Assembly (NCBI GenBank): GCA_903853785.1
Contig: CAINUM010000101.1
Location: forward strand, 1 to 18,272
Direction: 5' to 3'
DNA: 18,272 nt
From: Candidatus Magasanikiibacteriota bacterium
Lineage (GTDB): Bacteria; Patescibacteriota; Patescibacteriia; Magasanikbacterales; GWA2-37-8
The position numbers were made by a program, and so were the translations under genes. Of this stretch, positions 12,157 to 18,272 are shown in pieces. The first letter of the stretch is position 1, and each line of letters begins with the position of its first letter. The notes under the pieces are model-generated. The model was not told the origin of the DNA, ran no database searches, and worked only from the letters and a program-made list of their open reading frames with translations.

Positions 12157-14037
12157 ATGACTTTTGCAAGTGAACGACGAAAACCAATGCAAACCCAAGG
12201 TGACAGTCAGATCGAATCTCTAAATTTGATAAACTCTCCAGAAGTTCAGCTTGAACCGGAAGACAATATGATAAGTCTCGATCGTGGAATGCGCGATCTC
12301 CGCCATACAGACCTGATAGATAAAATGCGTTCAAACTGTGAATCACTAACTCCGGTAGAAAAAGAACAAATTGTCAATTCGCTAGAAAGAAGAAAATGGG
12401 GTGGTGTATTACGTAACCTTGAAAAGGGGGATACGGTTATCTCTATTTTATCATCCACTTCCGATTTGTTGACCATAAAAAATCTGAATGATAATGTTTT
12501 TGGCTCCCAAACGACCGATAGCATTATTGCTCGACGTCGTCAGCTTACTAACTCCAGCCTAAACCTTGCCTTAAATGTGGCCGGTGTAACGGTGACAGAT
12601 TTGGAACATATTAGTTTGGAGCAGAATTATAAATTTGGAATATATAAAATTCCAGGAAAATATAATATTGATGCACAGGCTATTGCCAATAAAATTTGTG
12701 CGGAGGTTGATTTAGAAATGAAAAAATATATTATCGAATTGGCTGATGACGAACAAACAAAAAATCCAACCAAAACTGAATTCCTACAAAATTTTAGAGG
12801 GGCGGTAAATCAGGAGGGCTATAAAATGACTTTTGGAATCGCAACAGTAGATTCTGATGATCTAGAGGATACCATCTTAGCGATAAATGGATCTTTGCAA
12901 ACTGCCAGAGCTGTTGCTGTAGATAATCCGACAGATTACGGTGACCAATTTTCGCCTGAAAAAATGACAACAAAAATTGACCAGATCAGTGAACTTAGAG
13001 ATAAAATTCGTCAGGATGGAAATAAGATTACCGGGATAGACGAAATTAATTATGAAATTTTCGTTGATCAAGAAGGAAAAATAGAATTAAATCGTGACCT
13101 ACTACGTGATGTGCGTAAAGATAAATTTGTTTGCCAACCTGGACAGGCACATGTTTTAAAAGACATAAAAAACTATATTAAGAGTTTAAATATTTTTGAT
13201 ATTGTAAAGCCATTCACCGCTGATGAAGTAAAAAATTTAAATGTAGAAATGGACGAAATAAATTTAATTACTCCTGGGATTCTCAGTGATGACCAAAAAA
13301 AATGTATTAACGCCGCAGATATTTTAGATAGAAATGAAAAAGATACACTTTTTACTTCTGAAGCTAGATTTCACGCTGAGGCAGTAAAAATAAAAAATTG
13401 TGCATATTTAAATTTAGATGTTTTGGATGTAGGTGTAGAACAGCTTTTAGATTTTGAACAGCGAGCACAAATGGTCGCTGCCAAAAAAATTACTTTTGCT
13501 CAAGCTTCGCTCCAGGCAGGGGATTTAATGACCCACAAACTTCGCACAATGAGAGAGCGAGTATTTAATATTTGCAATGAATTTAATCTCACTAAAGATG
13601 GACGAATGAACGGTCTGGTAGGTGGAGATGAACTTACAATAGCTATCGATATGGATGAAATCGATGAAAATTCTTTGAACCAACTGATCTACCGCCTAAA
13701 AAAAGAAACAAACAGCCGTGTTGTAAAAACGGTAATTTCAGAGAGTCAACGACATTCCAGTACAGAAAATATTGTTTCCAGAATGAAGGAACATTTGTTA
13801 GCATTAAAAAATGCTGAAACTGGAACTGGTCAGGCCAAATTAGTTGAAAACGAGTTACGTAAATTGGATAAAATAATTAAAGAACGCCCAGGCAATGAAT
13901 TGGCGGCTAGTCTACTTGATAGTCTAAAATATTTTGTAGTGACTGAGGTTGATGGAAATTTTGTAATAAGAACTGAAACTGGACCAGACATGAGCTTACA
14001 TCAAGTTTTGGAAAAATCTAAGTTTTTTTATAAATAA
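12157..14037 (+). CDS. Large orphan protein with a divergent GGDEF-like C-terminal region
   Basis: A 626-residue soluble protein without signal peptide or membrane helices. Residues about 415-530 can be aligned by eye to a GGDEF (diguanylate cyclase) domain: AYLNLDVLDV (416-425) for the first strand with its metal-site Asp, QAGDLMTHKL (453-462) for the GHxxGD-L helix, and GLVGGDELTIAID (486-498) for the GG(D/E)EF hairpin, here GGDEL. A second region, YKMTFGIAT to TARAVAV (222-255), resembles the closing SxGxA strand and helix of the same fold, so a degenerate second copy is possible. Residues 1-135 are charged and helical with no match. Cyclic-di-GMP synthesis or binding is only a hypothesis, as the DxxFK and exact GGDEF residues are not all kept. 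The FMN reductase follows 11 nt later. Confidence 0.75.
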   Translation: MTFASERRKPMQTQGDSQIESLNLINSPEVQLEPEDNMISLDRGMRDLRHTDLIDKMRSNCESLTPVEKEQIVNSLERRKWGGVLRNLEKGDTVISILSSTSDLLTIKNLNDNVFGSQTTDSIIARRRQLTNSSLNLALNVAGVTVTDLEHISLEQNYKFGIYKIPGKYNIDAQAIANKICAEVDLEMKKYIIELADDEQTKNPTKTEFLQNFRGAVNQEGYKMTFGIATVDSDDLEDTILAINGSLQTARAVAVDNPTDYGDQFSPEKMTTKIDQISELRDKIRQDGNKITGIDEINYEIFVDQEGKIELNRDLLRDVRKDKFVCQPGQAHVLKDIKNYIKSLNIFDIVKPFTADEVKNLNVEMDEINLITPGILSDDQKKCINAADILDRNEKDTLFTSEARFHAEAVKIKNCAYLNLDVLDVGVEQLLDFEQRAQMVAAKKITFAQASLQAGDLMTHKLRTMRERVFNICNEFNLTKDGRMNGLVGGDELTIAIDMDEIDENSLNQLIYRLKKETNSRVVKTVISESQRHSSTENIVSRMKEHLLALKNAETGTGQAKLVENELRKLDKIIKERPGNELAASLLDSLKYFVVTEVDGNFVIRTETGPDMSLHQVLEKSKFFYK

Positions 14038-14048
14038 TTTTGTATATT

Positions 14049-14564
14049 ATGTTTATACCAGTAATTTTAGGCACCGCCAGAGAAGGACGTCGTAGTGAAA
14101 ATCCAGCGAAATACATGGTGGAAGAAGTAAAGAGTTTCGGCGCTGAATCAGAGCTCGTAGATGTGCGAGATTATTTAATTGGCCGCACTGATGCCAGTGG
14201 AGAAACACCACAGGCTAAAAAATTTATTGAAATTTTGAAACGTAGCGATGCATTAATAATTGTTGTTCCAGAATATAACCATGGCTATCCAGGGGAATTA
14301 AAAATAATGCTCGACATGGCTTATAACGAGTATGCTGGTAAACCTATTGGAATCTGCGGTGTATCTGTTGGACCGTTTGGCGGAATGAGAGTTGTAGAAC
14401 AATTACGCCAAGTTGTAATTGAATATAGTATGATTCCAATTCGTGAAGCGGTATATTTTGGAAATGTTGGAAAATTATTCGACGATTCTGGCACAATAAC
14501 TGACGCTAGTTATCACGAACGAGCTCAAAAGTTTATTGCTAATTTAAAATCATCTTTAAAATAA
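14049..14564 (+). CDS. NAD(P)H-dependent FMN reductase family flavoprotein
   Basis: A 171-residue flavodoxin-like oxidoreductase (PF03358). The FMN phosphate loop is GTAREGRRSENPA (8-20), the isoalloxazine-contacting segment is PEYNHGYPGELK (74-85) and a second flavin loop is SVGPFGGMR (106-114), all typical of chromate/azo/quinone-reducing members. I chose ATG 14049 over the in-frame TTG at 14040, as the first beta strand (MFIPVILGT) begins directly there. It follows the 626-residue gene by 11 nt, so they share the upstream promoter, and it ends before the bidirectional hairpin at 14576. The natural substrate is unknown; quinone or flavin reduction is usual for the family. Confidence 0.92.
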   Translation: MFIPVILGTAREGRRSENPAKYMVEEVKSFGAESELVDVRDYLIGRTDASGETPQAKKFIEILKRSDALIIVVPEYNHGYPGELKIMLDMAYNEYAGKPIGICGVSVGPFGGMRVVEQLRQVVIEYSMIPIREAVYFGNVGKLFDDSGTITDASYHERAQKFIANLKSSLK

Positions 14565-14575
14565 TACGCAAAACT

Positions 14576-14607
14576 AAAAAGACCTTCAAAACATGAAGGT
14601 CTTTTTT
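14576..14607. terminator. Bidirectional intrinsic terminator
   Basis: Stem AAAAAGACCTTCA (14576-14588) pairs perfectly with TGAAGGTCTTTTT (14594-14606) around a 5-nt loop, with T-runs on both strands. It ends the FMN reductase unit from the left and the 35-residue gene from the right. Confidence 0.9.
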
Positions 14608-14630
14608 AATAACAAATTTAAAAAAGGATA

Positions 14631-14738
14631 CTATCTAATTTTTTTGGCACTCAAATGTCTAGTAGTTTTACGTAGATATTTGCCAACCTTAGTATTTTTT
14701 TTGGCTTGTTCGAGTCTAGCTCGTAATGCTCCGTTCAT
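14631..14738 (-). CDS. Predicted 35-residue basic small protein
   Basis: A leftward ORF from ATG 14738 to TAG 14631 encodes 35 residues, starting MNGALRARLEQAKKNTKVG and ending RHLSAKKIR. About a third are Lys or Arg; the first half could be an amphipathic helix. No family is recognised. Support for it being real: a consensus promoter (14772-14800) points at it with a leader of about 27 nt, the bidirectional hairpin at 14576-14607 ends the unit, the start has the T at -1 seen before nearly all genes here, and it fills a gap otherwise empty of genes. A small ribosome- or nucleic-acid-associated protein would fit the charge. The alternative is that the transcript is a small RNA and the frame is chance. 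Confidence 0.6.
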   Translation of the reverse strand: MNGALRARLEQAKKNTKVGKYLRKTTRHLSAKKIR

Positions 14739-14771
14739 AGAAATATGATTATTGTATAAGTGACTGGGCCT

Positions 14772-14800
14772 AGTATATATCAATTTATGAGAAATTGCAA
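14772..14800 (-). promoter_or_regulatory. Promoter of the 35-residue small gene
   Basis: Minus-strand TTGCAA (14795-14800), 17-nt spacer, TATACT (14772-14777). Predicted start about 14765. Confidence 0.7.
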
Positions 14801-14827
14801 GGGGTAGGGCTGGAAAAATGCTGAAAT

Positions 14828-14838
14828 TGTGATATACT
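14828..14838 (+). promoter_or_regulatory. Extended -10 promoter of the HI0933-type flavoprotein gene
   Basis: TGTGA directly precedes TATACT (14833-14838), a TRTGn extended -10. No good -35 box is seen 17 nt upstream, which such promoters can do without. The leader would be about 38 nt. Confidence 0.6.
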
Positions 14839-14882
14839 CAACAAAATAACAATAATAAATCCCAAACTCAACCCTAAAAATT

Positions 14883-16112
14883 ATGAAAGTAGCCATAATC
14901 GGCGCCGGTGCGGCTGGCATGATGGCCGCCGCCACAATCAATGAAACCTCTCCTAAAACAAAGGTTATTTTGATTGAAAAAAACGATTCTCCTGGTAAAA
15001 AGGTAATTATCTCTGGTGGAGGACGCTGTAATGTCACTACCGGCTTTGAAGATATTAAAACAGTCTTAACAAACTATCCTCGTGGTAGTAAATTTTTAAT
15101 TTCTTCCATGCATCGTTTTCCACCATTGGCTGTAAGAGCTTGGTTTGAAGCTCACGGCGTACCGTTGAAATGTGAAAAAGACATGCGTGTTTTCCCGATA
15201 TCAAATGACGGTCGGGATGTGGTAGAGGCATTTATTGAAATTTTTAGGGAATCAAAAACAGAATTACTTTTTAAACATTCAGTAAACAAAATAGAAAAAA
15301 CAGACAAAGGATTTACTATTAGTTTTAGCGACCAGCCGTCTGTTGAAGCGGATAAGGTTATATTAGCGCTTGGAGGTCAGGCCTACCGTCAAACGGGTTC
15401 AAATGGCGACGGTTATACATTAGCCGAAGCACTTGGCCATACTGTAACAGAGTTGGTTCCAAGCTTGCATTCCTTTATAACCGCCGAAAAATGGCCTGGC
15501 AAATTAGCTGGTATGTCATTTCAACGCGCGACAATTACCGCCGATTGTGCCAAACCAAATTCACGCACCGGACCATTTTTATTTACACATTCTGGTATTA
15601 GTGGACCCGCTGTTTTTGCGGTATCTGCGATGGCTGCTTTCAATTCCGTTGGATTAAAAAGACCACTCAAAATTTTTATTGATTTTCTCCCAGATACAAC
15701 TGTCGAAGAGGTGACCAAACAACTTCAAATTGTCGCTAAAGAAAATCCAAAAAAGATTTTTAAAAATACTTTACACCACTTTTTACCCTTAAATCTTTGT
15801 GAGGCCCTTTGTGAATATTCTCAAATTTTTAGTCACAAAAAGAATGCAGAGGTAAGTAAAACCGAATTTTCTTGGGCCGCTGCGCTAATCAAAAAAGTAC
15901 CTTTAATTGCTATTGGCAGGGGATCCGGAGATGAGTTTGTGACTGCTGGTGGCATTGAACTAGCTGAAATTGACCCAAAAACAATGGAATCAAAGATCTG
16001 CCCTGATTTATACTTTGCTGGTGAAATTATGAATATTGATGGCTTTACTGGTGGTTTCAACCTACAGGCATCTTGGGCGACCGGTAGAGCGGCTGGGGAA
16101 GCGTCTATCTAA
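14883..16112 (+). CDS. HI0933/YhiN (BaiN-like) FAD-dependent oxidoreductase
   Basis: A 409-residue two-dinucleotide-binding-domain flavoprotein (PF03486). The N-terminal FAD loop is IIGAGAAGMMAA (5-16), followed by the family-specific SGGGRCNVTTG (44-54). A middle insert (about 190-330) carries THSGISGPAVF, and the C-terminal family motif runs YFAGEIMNIDGFTGGFNLQ with a closing TGRAAG (about 376-405). Length is normal (about 400). Relatives are annotated as NAD(P)/FAD-dependent oxidoreductases, and one gut homologue (BaiN) was proposed in bile-acid reduction; the general cellular role is unknown. It is a single-gene unit with its own extended -10 promoter, and the next promoter begins 6 nt after its stop with no clear terminator between. 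Confidence 0.93.
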   Translation: MKVAIIGAGAAGMMAAATINETSPKTKVILIEKNDSPGKKVIISGGGRCNVTTGFEDIKTVLTNYPRGSKFLISSMHRFPPLAVRAWFEAHGVPLKCEKDMRVFPISNDGRDVVEAFIEIFRESKTELLFKHSVNKIEKTDKGFTISFSDQPSVEADKVILALGGQAYRQTGSNGDGYTLAEALGHTVTELVPSLHSFITAEKWPGKLAGMSFQRATITADCAKPNSRTGPFLFTHSGISGPAVFAVSAMAAFNSVGLKRPLKIFIDFLPDTTVEEVTKQLQIVAKENPKKIFKNTLHHFLPLNLCEALCEYSQIFSHKKNAEVSKTEFSWAAALIKKVPLIAIGRGSGDEFVTAGGIELAEIDPKTMESKICPDLYFAGEIMNIDGFTGGFNLQASWATGRAAGEASI

Positions 16113-16117
16113 GCCTA

Positions 16118-16146
16118 TTGACTTTTTCTTAATTTTGTGTTATATT
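16118..16146 (+). promoter_or_regulatory. Strong extended -10 promoter of the cold-shock gene
   Basis: TTGACT (16118-16123), 17-nt spacer, TATATT (16141-16146), with TGTGT just before the -10. The start near 16153 would give a leader of about 80 nt, long for this window. The leader holds a small possible hairpin (AGAAAT at 16170 region with ATTTCT). Confidence 0.85.
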
Positions 16147-16232
16147 ATTGCTCATACAGATCCCAGCTAGAAATATAGTCGAATTTCTGCGGTGATATAC
16201 AATTGTATTTTATTCATCCTATATTTCTTTCT

Positions 16233-16436
16233 ATGAACGGAACTATCAAAAGTTTAATCGTTGACAAGAACTTTGGCTTCATTACTCCAGAAGATGGCGG
16301 TAAAGATGTATTTTTTCACGCTTCAGGTCTTACTGGTGGCGTAGAATTCAGCCAATTACATGTCGGCGACAAAGCATCATTTGATGTAGAGCAGTCTGAT
16401 AAAGGCCCTCGTGCAATCAATGTTGTATTGGCATAA
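16233..16436 (+). CDS. Cold-shock domain protein (CspA family)
   Basis: A 67-residue single cold-shock domain (PF00313), the usual CspA length, that binds single-stranded RNA and melts secondary structure. RNP1 is KNFGFITP (12-19, the first aromatic position keeps N-F-G-F) and RNP2 is VFFHAS (26-31). The C-terminal strand pair ends PRAINVVLA. I chose ATG 16233 over an in-frame TTG at 16203, because the domain's first strand (NGTIKSL) starts right there and the extra residues would be non-homologous. Its long leader and strong promoter are like those of regulated csp genes. It is a single-gene unit ended by the hairpin at 16448-16486 and lies next to a DEAD-box helicase, a common functional partner in RNA remodelling. 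Confidence 0.95.
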   Translation: MNGTIKSLIVDKNFGFITPEDGGKDVFFHASGLTGGVEFSQLHVGDKASFDVEQSDKGPRAINVVLA

Positions 16437-16447
16437 TACCCAATAAA

Positions 16448-16486
16448 AAATAAGATACCCCTTATTATTTAAGGGGTATTTTATTT
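16448..16486 (+). terminator. Intrinsic terminator of the cold-shock gene
   Basis: ATACCCCTT (16455-16463) pairs with AAGGGGTAT (16471-16479). The stem extends outward with A/U and one G-U pair to 16448-16486, so the 3' arm ends in a U-rich stretch. It lies 12 nt after the stop. Confidence 0.85.
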
Positions 16487-16512
16487 GAAAAATTCATCTC
16501 ACATCTTTGGTC

Positions 16513-16521
16513 TGTTATAGT
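16513..16521 (+). promoter_or_regulatory. Probable extended -10 promoter of the DEAD-box helicase gene
   Basis: TGT precedes TATAGT (16516-16521), giving a TGn extended -10 without a clear -35. The predicted start near 16528 would put the leader hairpin (16531-16567) almost at the 5' end of the mRNA. Confidence 0.5.
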
Positions 16522-16530
16522 ATATTTACT

Positions 16531-16567
16531 ACCACCGAACAGTTTAAAGATTATTTATTTCGGTGGT
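16531..16567 (+). promoter_or_regulatory. 5'-leader stem-loop before the DEAD-box helicase
   Basis: ACCACCGAA (16531-16539) pairs perfectly with TTCGGTGGT (16559-16567), a 9-bp GC-containing stem with a 19-nt A/U-rich loop, ending 14 nt before the helicase ATG. It has no T-run after it, so it is not a terminator. A 5'-end stabiliser or an autoregulatory or temperature-responsive element is inferred. Confidence 0.65.
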
Positions 16568-16581
16568 GCTAAATAGACTAT

Positions 16582-17916
16582 ATGTCAAATACTCCTCAAC
16601 CGGTTCGTTCTGGTTTCCAGAGTTTAGGTATTTCACCTAGAATTTTGGAAGTTTTAGAACATCTCAAATTTACTCAGCCTACTCCAATTCAAAATCAGTC
16701 CATCCCAGCCGGTCTCGAAGGTAAAGATATTATCGGGATCGCTCAAACTGGTACTGGTAAAACTTTAGCTTTTGGTATTCCAATGATTCAAAATCTTGGC
16801 AATTCTCATGGCCAAGGTTTGGTTTTGTTACCAACTCGTGAACTTGCTTTGCAGGTTGCTGAGACTCTACAAAACATCGGCCGTAGCAGTGGTTTAAAAA
16901 CTGCTGTCTTGATCGGTGGTGCTTCCATGTTTATGCAGGTTCAGGCTATTCGCCGTGGACCACATATTATCGTGGCCACTCCAGGTCGTTTGGCTGACCA
17001 TTTAAAACAAGGCAACGTCAGATTGAATCAAGTACGCATCTGCGTATTGGATGAAGCTGATCGCATGTTGGACATTGGTTTTGCTGCTCAAATTCAACAA
17101 ATTCTTGGATTGATTTCCAAAGAACGCCAGATCATGTTATTCTCCGCTACTATGCCACCAGAAATCGTGCGCCTAGCAGCTGGACACATGAAATTACCTT
17201 TACGTATCGAAGTTGCTCCAGCTGGAACAGCCGCTACCAAGGTAGAACAAGAAATTTTCGTTGTTAATCGCGATGTTAAAATCCAATTACTTGAAAAAAT
17301 CTTGAATGATTACAAAGGTATTATCCTAGTTTTCACTCGTACAAAACATAGTGCCAAAAAAGTAGCTGCTACTATTCGTACAATGGGACACAAATCCGCT
17401 GAAATTCACTCCAACCGCTCTTTGGCTCAACGCCGTGAAGCATTGGATGGTTTCAAATCTGGAAAATACCGTGTCTTGGTTGCTACTGATATTGCTGCTC
17501 GTGGTATCGATGTCAATGGAATTGAAGTGGTGGTCAACTTTGATTTACCGGAAAATTCTGAAGATTACGTTCATCGTATCGGCCGTACTGGTCGTGCTGG
17601 ATATTCTGGTCGTGCGATTTCTTTCGCTACTCCAGACCAACGCAATGACATCCGCAGTATTGAAAGATTAATCCGCAGAGTATTACCAGTTACAACTACA
17701 TTACCTGAATTACCTCCAAGACGCGCTCTTGTTGCCGGTGAAGATGACAACCGCTTTGGTAGATCTTCTCAAGGTGGCGGAAGAAATTTTAGACCAAGTC
17801 CTTCTGGAACTCGTGCTCCTAGTCACAGTGGTGACCGAGGTGGCGATCGAGGTGGTGAACGTGGTGGATTTAAATCCCGTGGCACAAGTCGCCCAGGATT
17901 CCGTCGCGCTCGTTAA
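16582..17916 (+). CDS. DEAD-box ATP-dependent RNA helicase with RGG tail
   Basis: A 444-residue RhlE/DeaD-type helicase with all the motifs: Q motif around FTQPTPIQ (30-37), Walker A AQTGTGKT (54-61), PTRELALQ (84-91), TPGR (133-136), DEAD (157-160), SAT (188-190), VFTRT (250-254), ATDIAARGID (301-310) and HRIGRTGR (331-338). Residues after about 385 form a Gly/Arg/Ser tail with GGDRGGERGG, an RNA-binding RGG region like the N-terminus of the zinc-ribbon protein in this window. There is no DbpA-type RNA-binding domain, so it is RhlE-like rather than DeaD proper. It would unwind short RNA duplexes in ribosome assembly or mRNA decay. Own promoter, leader hairpin and terminator. GGT/CGT-rich codon use suggests high expression. 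Confidence 0.96.
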   Translation: MSNTPQPVRSGFQSLGISPRILEVLEHLKFTQPTPIQNQSIPAGLEGKDIIGIAQTGTGKTLAFGIPMIQNLGNSHGQGLVLLPTRELALQVAETLQNIGRSSGLKTAVLIGGASMFMQVQAIRRGPHIIVATPGRLADHLKQGNVRLNQVRICVLDEADRMLDIGFAAQIQQILGLISKERQIMLFSATMPPEIVRLAAGHMKLPLRIEVAPAGTAATKVEQEIFVVNRDVKIQLLEKILNDYKGIILVFTRTKHSAKKVAATIRTMGHKSAEIHSNRSLAQRREALDGFKSGKYRVLVATDIAARGIDVNGIEVVVNFDLPENSEDYVHRIGRTGRAGYSGRAISFATPDQRNDIRSIERLIRRVLPVTTTLPELPPRRALVAGEDDNRFGRSSQGGGRNFRPSPSGTRAPSHSGDRGGDRGGERGGFKSRGTSRPGFRRAR

Positions 17917-17926
17917 ACAAAATTTT

Positions 17927-17958
17927 AAAAATAAAGCTTTAATAGGCTTTATTTTTTT
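17927..17958 (+). terminator. Intrinsic terminator of the DEAD-box helicase gene
   Basis: AAAAATAAAGC (17927-17937) pairs with GCTTTATTTTT (17946-17956) around an 8-nt loop, with the T-run reaching 17958. The next promoter's -35 box starts 3 nt later. Confidence 0.88.
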
Positions 17959-17960
17959 GT

Positions 17961-17989
17961 TTGTCAAAAAGTCTTTTATTTTGTATACT
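17961..17989 (+). promoter_or_regulatory. Promoter of the AlkD-like gene
   Basis: TTGTCA (17961-17966), 17-nt spacer, TATACT (17984-17989). The leader would be about 19 nt. The -35 box is the same as that of the promoter at 2138. Confidence 0.8.
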
Positions 17990-18014
17990 TAGAGACAAAG
18001 CTAATTCAAATACT

Positions 18015-18272
18015 ATGTCTTATCAAGTAAATAATTTGATACGTGACCTAAAAGCTGTTTCAAATCCAGAAAAAGCAAAAATTCTGAGCGGTTTTTTTAA
18101 GTCTGGAAAAGGACAATATGGTGAAGGGGATATTTTTCTGGGAATCTATGTACCAATTCAAAAAGATATAGCAAAAAATTACGAACAATTAAATTTGAAA
18201 GATTTAGAATTTTTATTAGAAAGCAAAATTCACGAATATCGACTGGTGGCTTTATTTATTCTTGTTTCAAAA
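18015..18272 (+). CDS. AlkD-like DNA alkylation repair protein (partial, cut by window end)
   Basis: The first 86 codons of a DNA alkylation repair family protein (PF08713; AlkD is a HEAT-repeat glycosylase that removes N3/N7-alkylated purines). The conserved N-terminal block is clear: FFKSGKGQYGEGDIFLGI (27-44) followed by VPIQKDIAK (46-54) and ESKIHEYRLVAL (69-80). The complete family length is about 220-240 residues, so roughly two thirds, including the catalytic Asp and aromatic pocket, lie outside the window and cannot be checked. It is read from its own consensus promoter immediately after the helicase terminator. Start chosen at the only ATG in frame after the promoter, 19 nt from the predicted transcription start. 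Confidence 0.9.
   Translation, partial: MSYQVNNLIRDLKAVSNPEKAKILSGFFKSGKGQYGEGDIFLGIYVPIQKDIAKNYEQLNLKDLEFLLESKIHEYRLVALFILVSK

Noticed and set aside
17710..17992. Overlapping frames on both strands at the helicase tail
   Set aside because: Low-complexity products caused by the RGG repeat codons; the helicase frame is clearly the coding one.
1..18272. Recoded TGA (as glycine), suggested by absence of TGA stops in 21 complete genes
   Set aside because: 18 TAA and 3 TAG are expected at low GC, no gene needs TGA read as an amino acid, and the rhodanese-like fragment seems to end at TGA.

Overview
The window is about 18 kb of low-GC bacterial DNA, densely packed, with 21 complete or predicted genes and two partial ones. 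The best guess for the host is a Candidate Phyla Radiation (Patescibacteria) bacterium of the Parcubacteria type. This is inference, based on: a CxxC-x17-CxxC zinc-ribbon protein with an RGG-rich N-terminus; very short intergenic gaps; no recognisable Shine-Dalgarno sequence before almost any gene; and several short, basic orphan proteins. The standard genetic code fits. Glycine is coded by GGN, all complete genes stop at TAA or TAG, and no gene needs TGA read through.

Layout. 1-2067: the tail of a rhodanese-like protein, then a leftward two-gene operon (PfkB-family sugar/nucleoside kinase followed by a D-isomer 2-hydroxyacid dehydrogenase of glyoxylate/hydroxypyruvate reductase type). 2068-3143: a divergent promoter region, a 68-residue Lys-rich orphan, and the zinc-ribbon/RGG protein with its own strong promoter and terminator. 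3179-8496: a rightward run of seven genes, almost all membrane proteins or metal binders: MntP, YibE/F, TerC, a small two-helix membrane protein, MgtC/DUF4010, and two tandem bacteriohemerythrins. MntP and TerC are both known manganese-exporter families, so this reads as a metal-efflux plus oxygen/iron-binding cassette. 8492-8543: a perfect 23-bp hairpin shared as terminator with the converging leftward genes. 8539-12041: leftward genes for a GreA-type elongation factor, a secreted protein with four helical repeats, a single-cluster ferredoxin, and a peptidase U32 family protein. The U32 gene and the ferredoxin form a two-gene unit that resembles the iron-sulfur U32 hydroxylases with their electron donor.

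12157-14564: a 626-residue orphan whose C-terminal third looks like a highly divergent GGDEF domain, followed by an NADPH-dependent FMN reductase. 14576-14800: a leftward 35-residue small ORF with its own consensus promoter and terminator. 14883-16112: an HI0933/YhiN-type flavoprotein. 16118-17958: a cold-shock protein and a DEAD-box RNA helicase with an RGG tail, each with its own promoter, leader structure and terminator. 17961-18272: promoter and first 86 codons of an AlkD-like DNA alkylation repair protein, cut by the window end.

The regulatory signals are unusually readable. Most transcription units have sigma70-like promoters, several with a TGTGn extended -10, and compact hairpin terminators. 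The promoters of the zinc-ribbon gene and of the cold-shock gene match at 24 of 30 positions, suggesting a shared expression programme for RNA-binding proteins. No tRNA, rRNA, CRISPR array, insertion sequence or phage gene was seen, and no gene-free stretch exceeds about 150 bases once the 35-residue ORF is counted.
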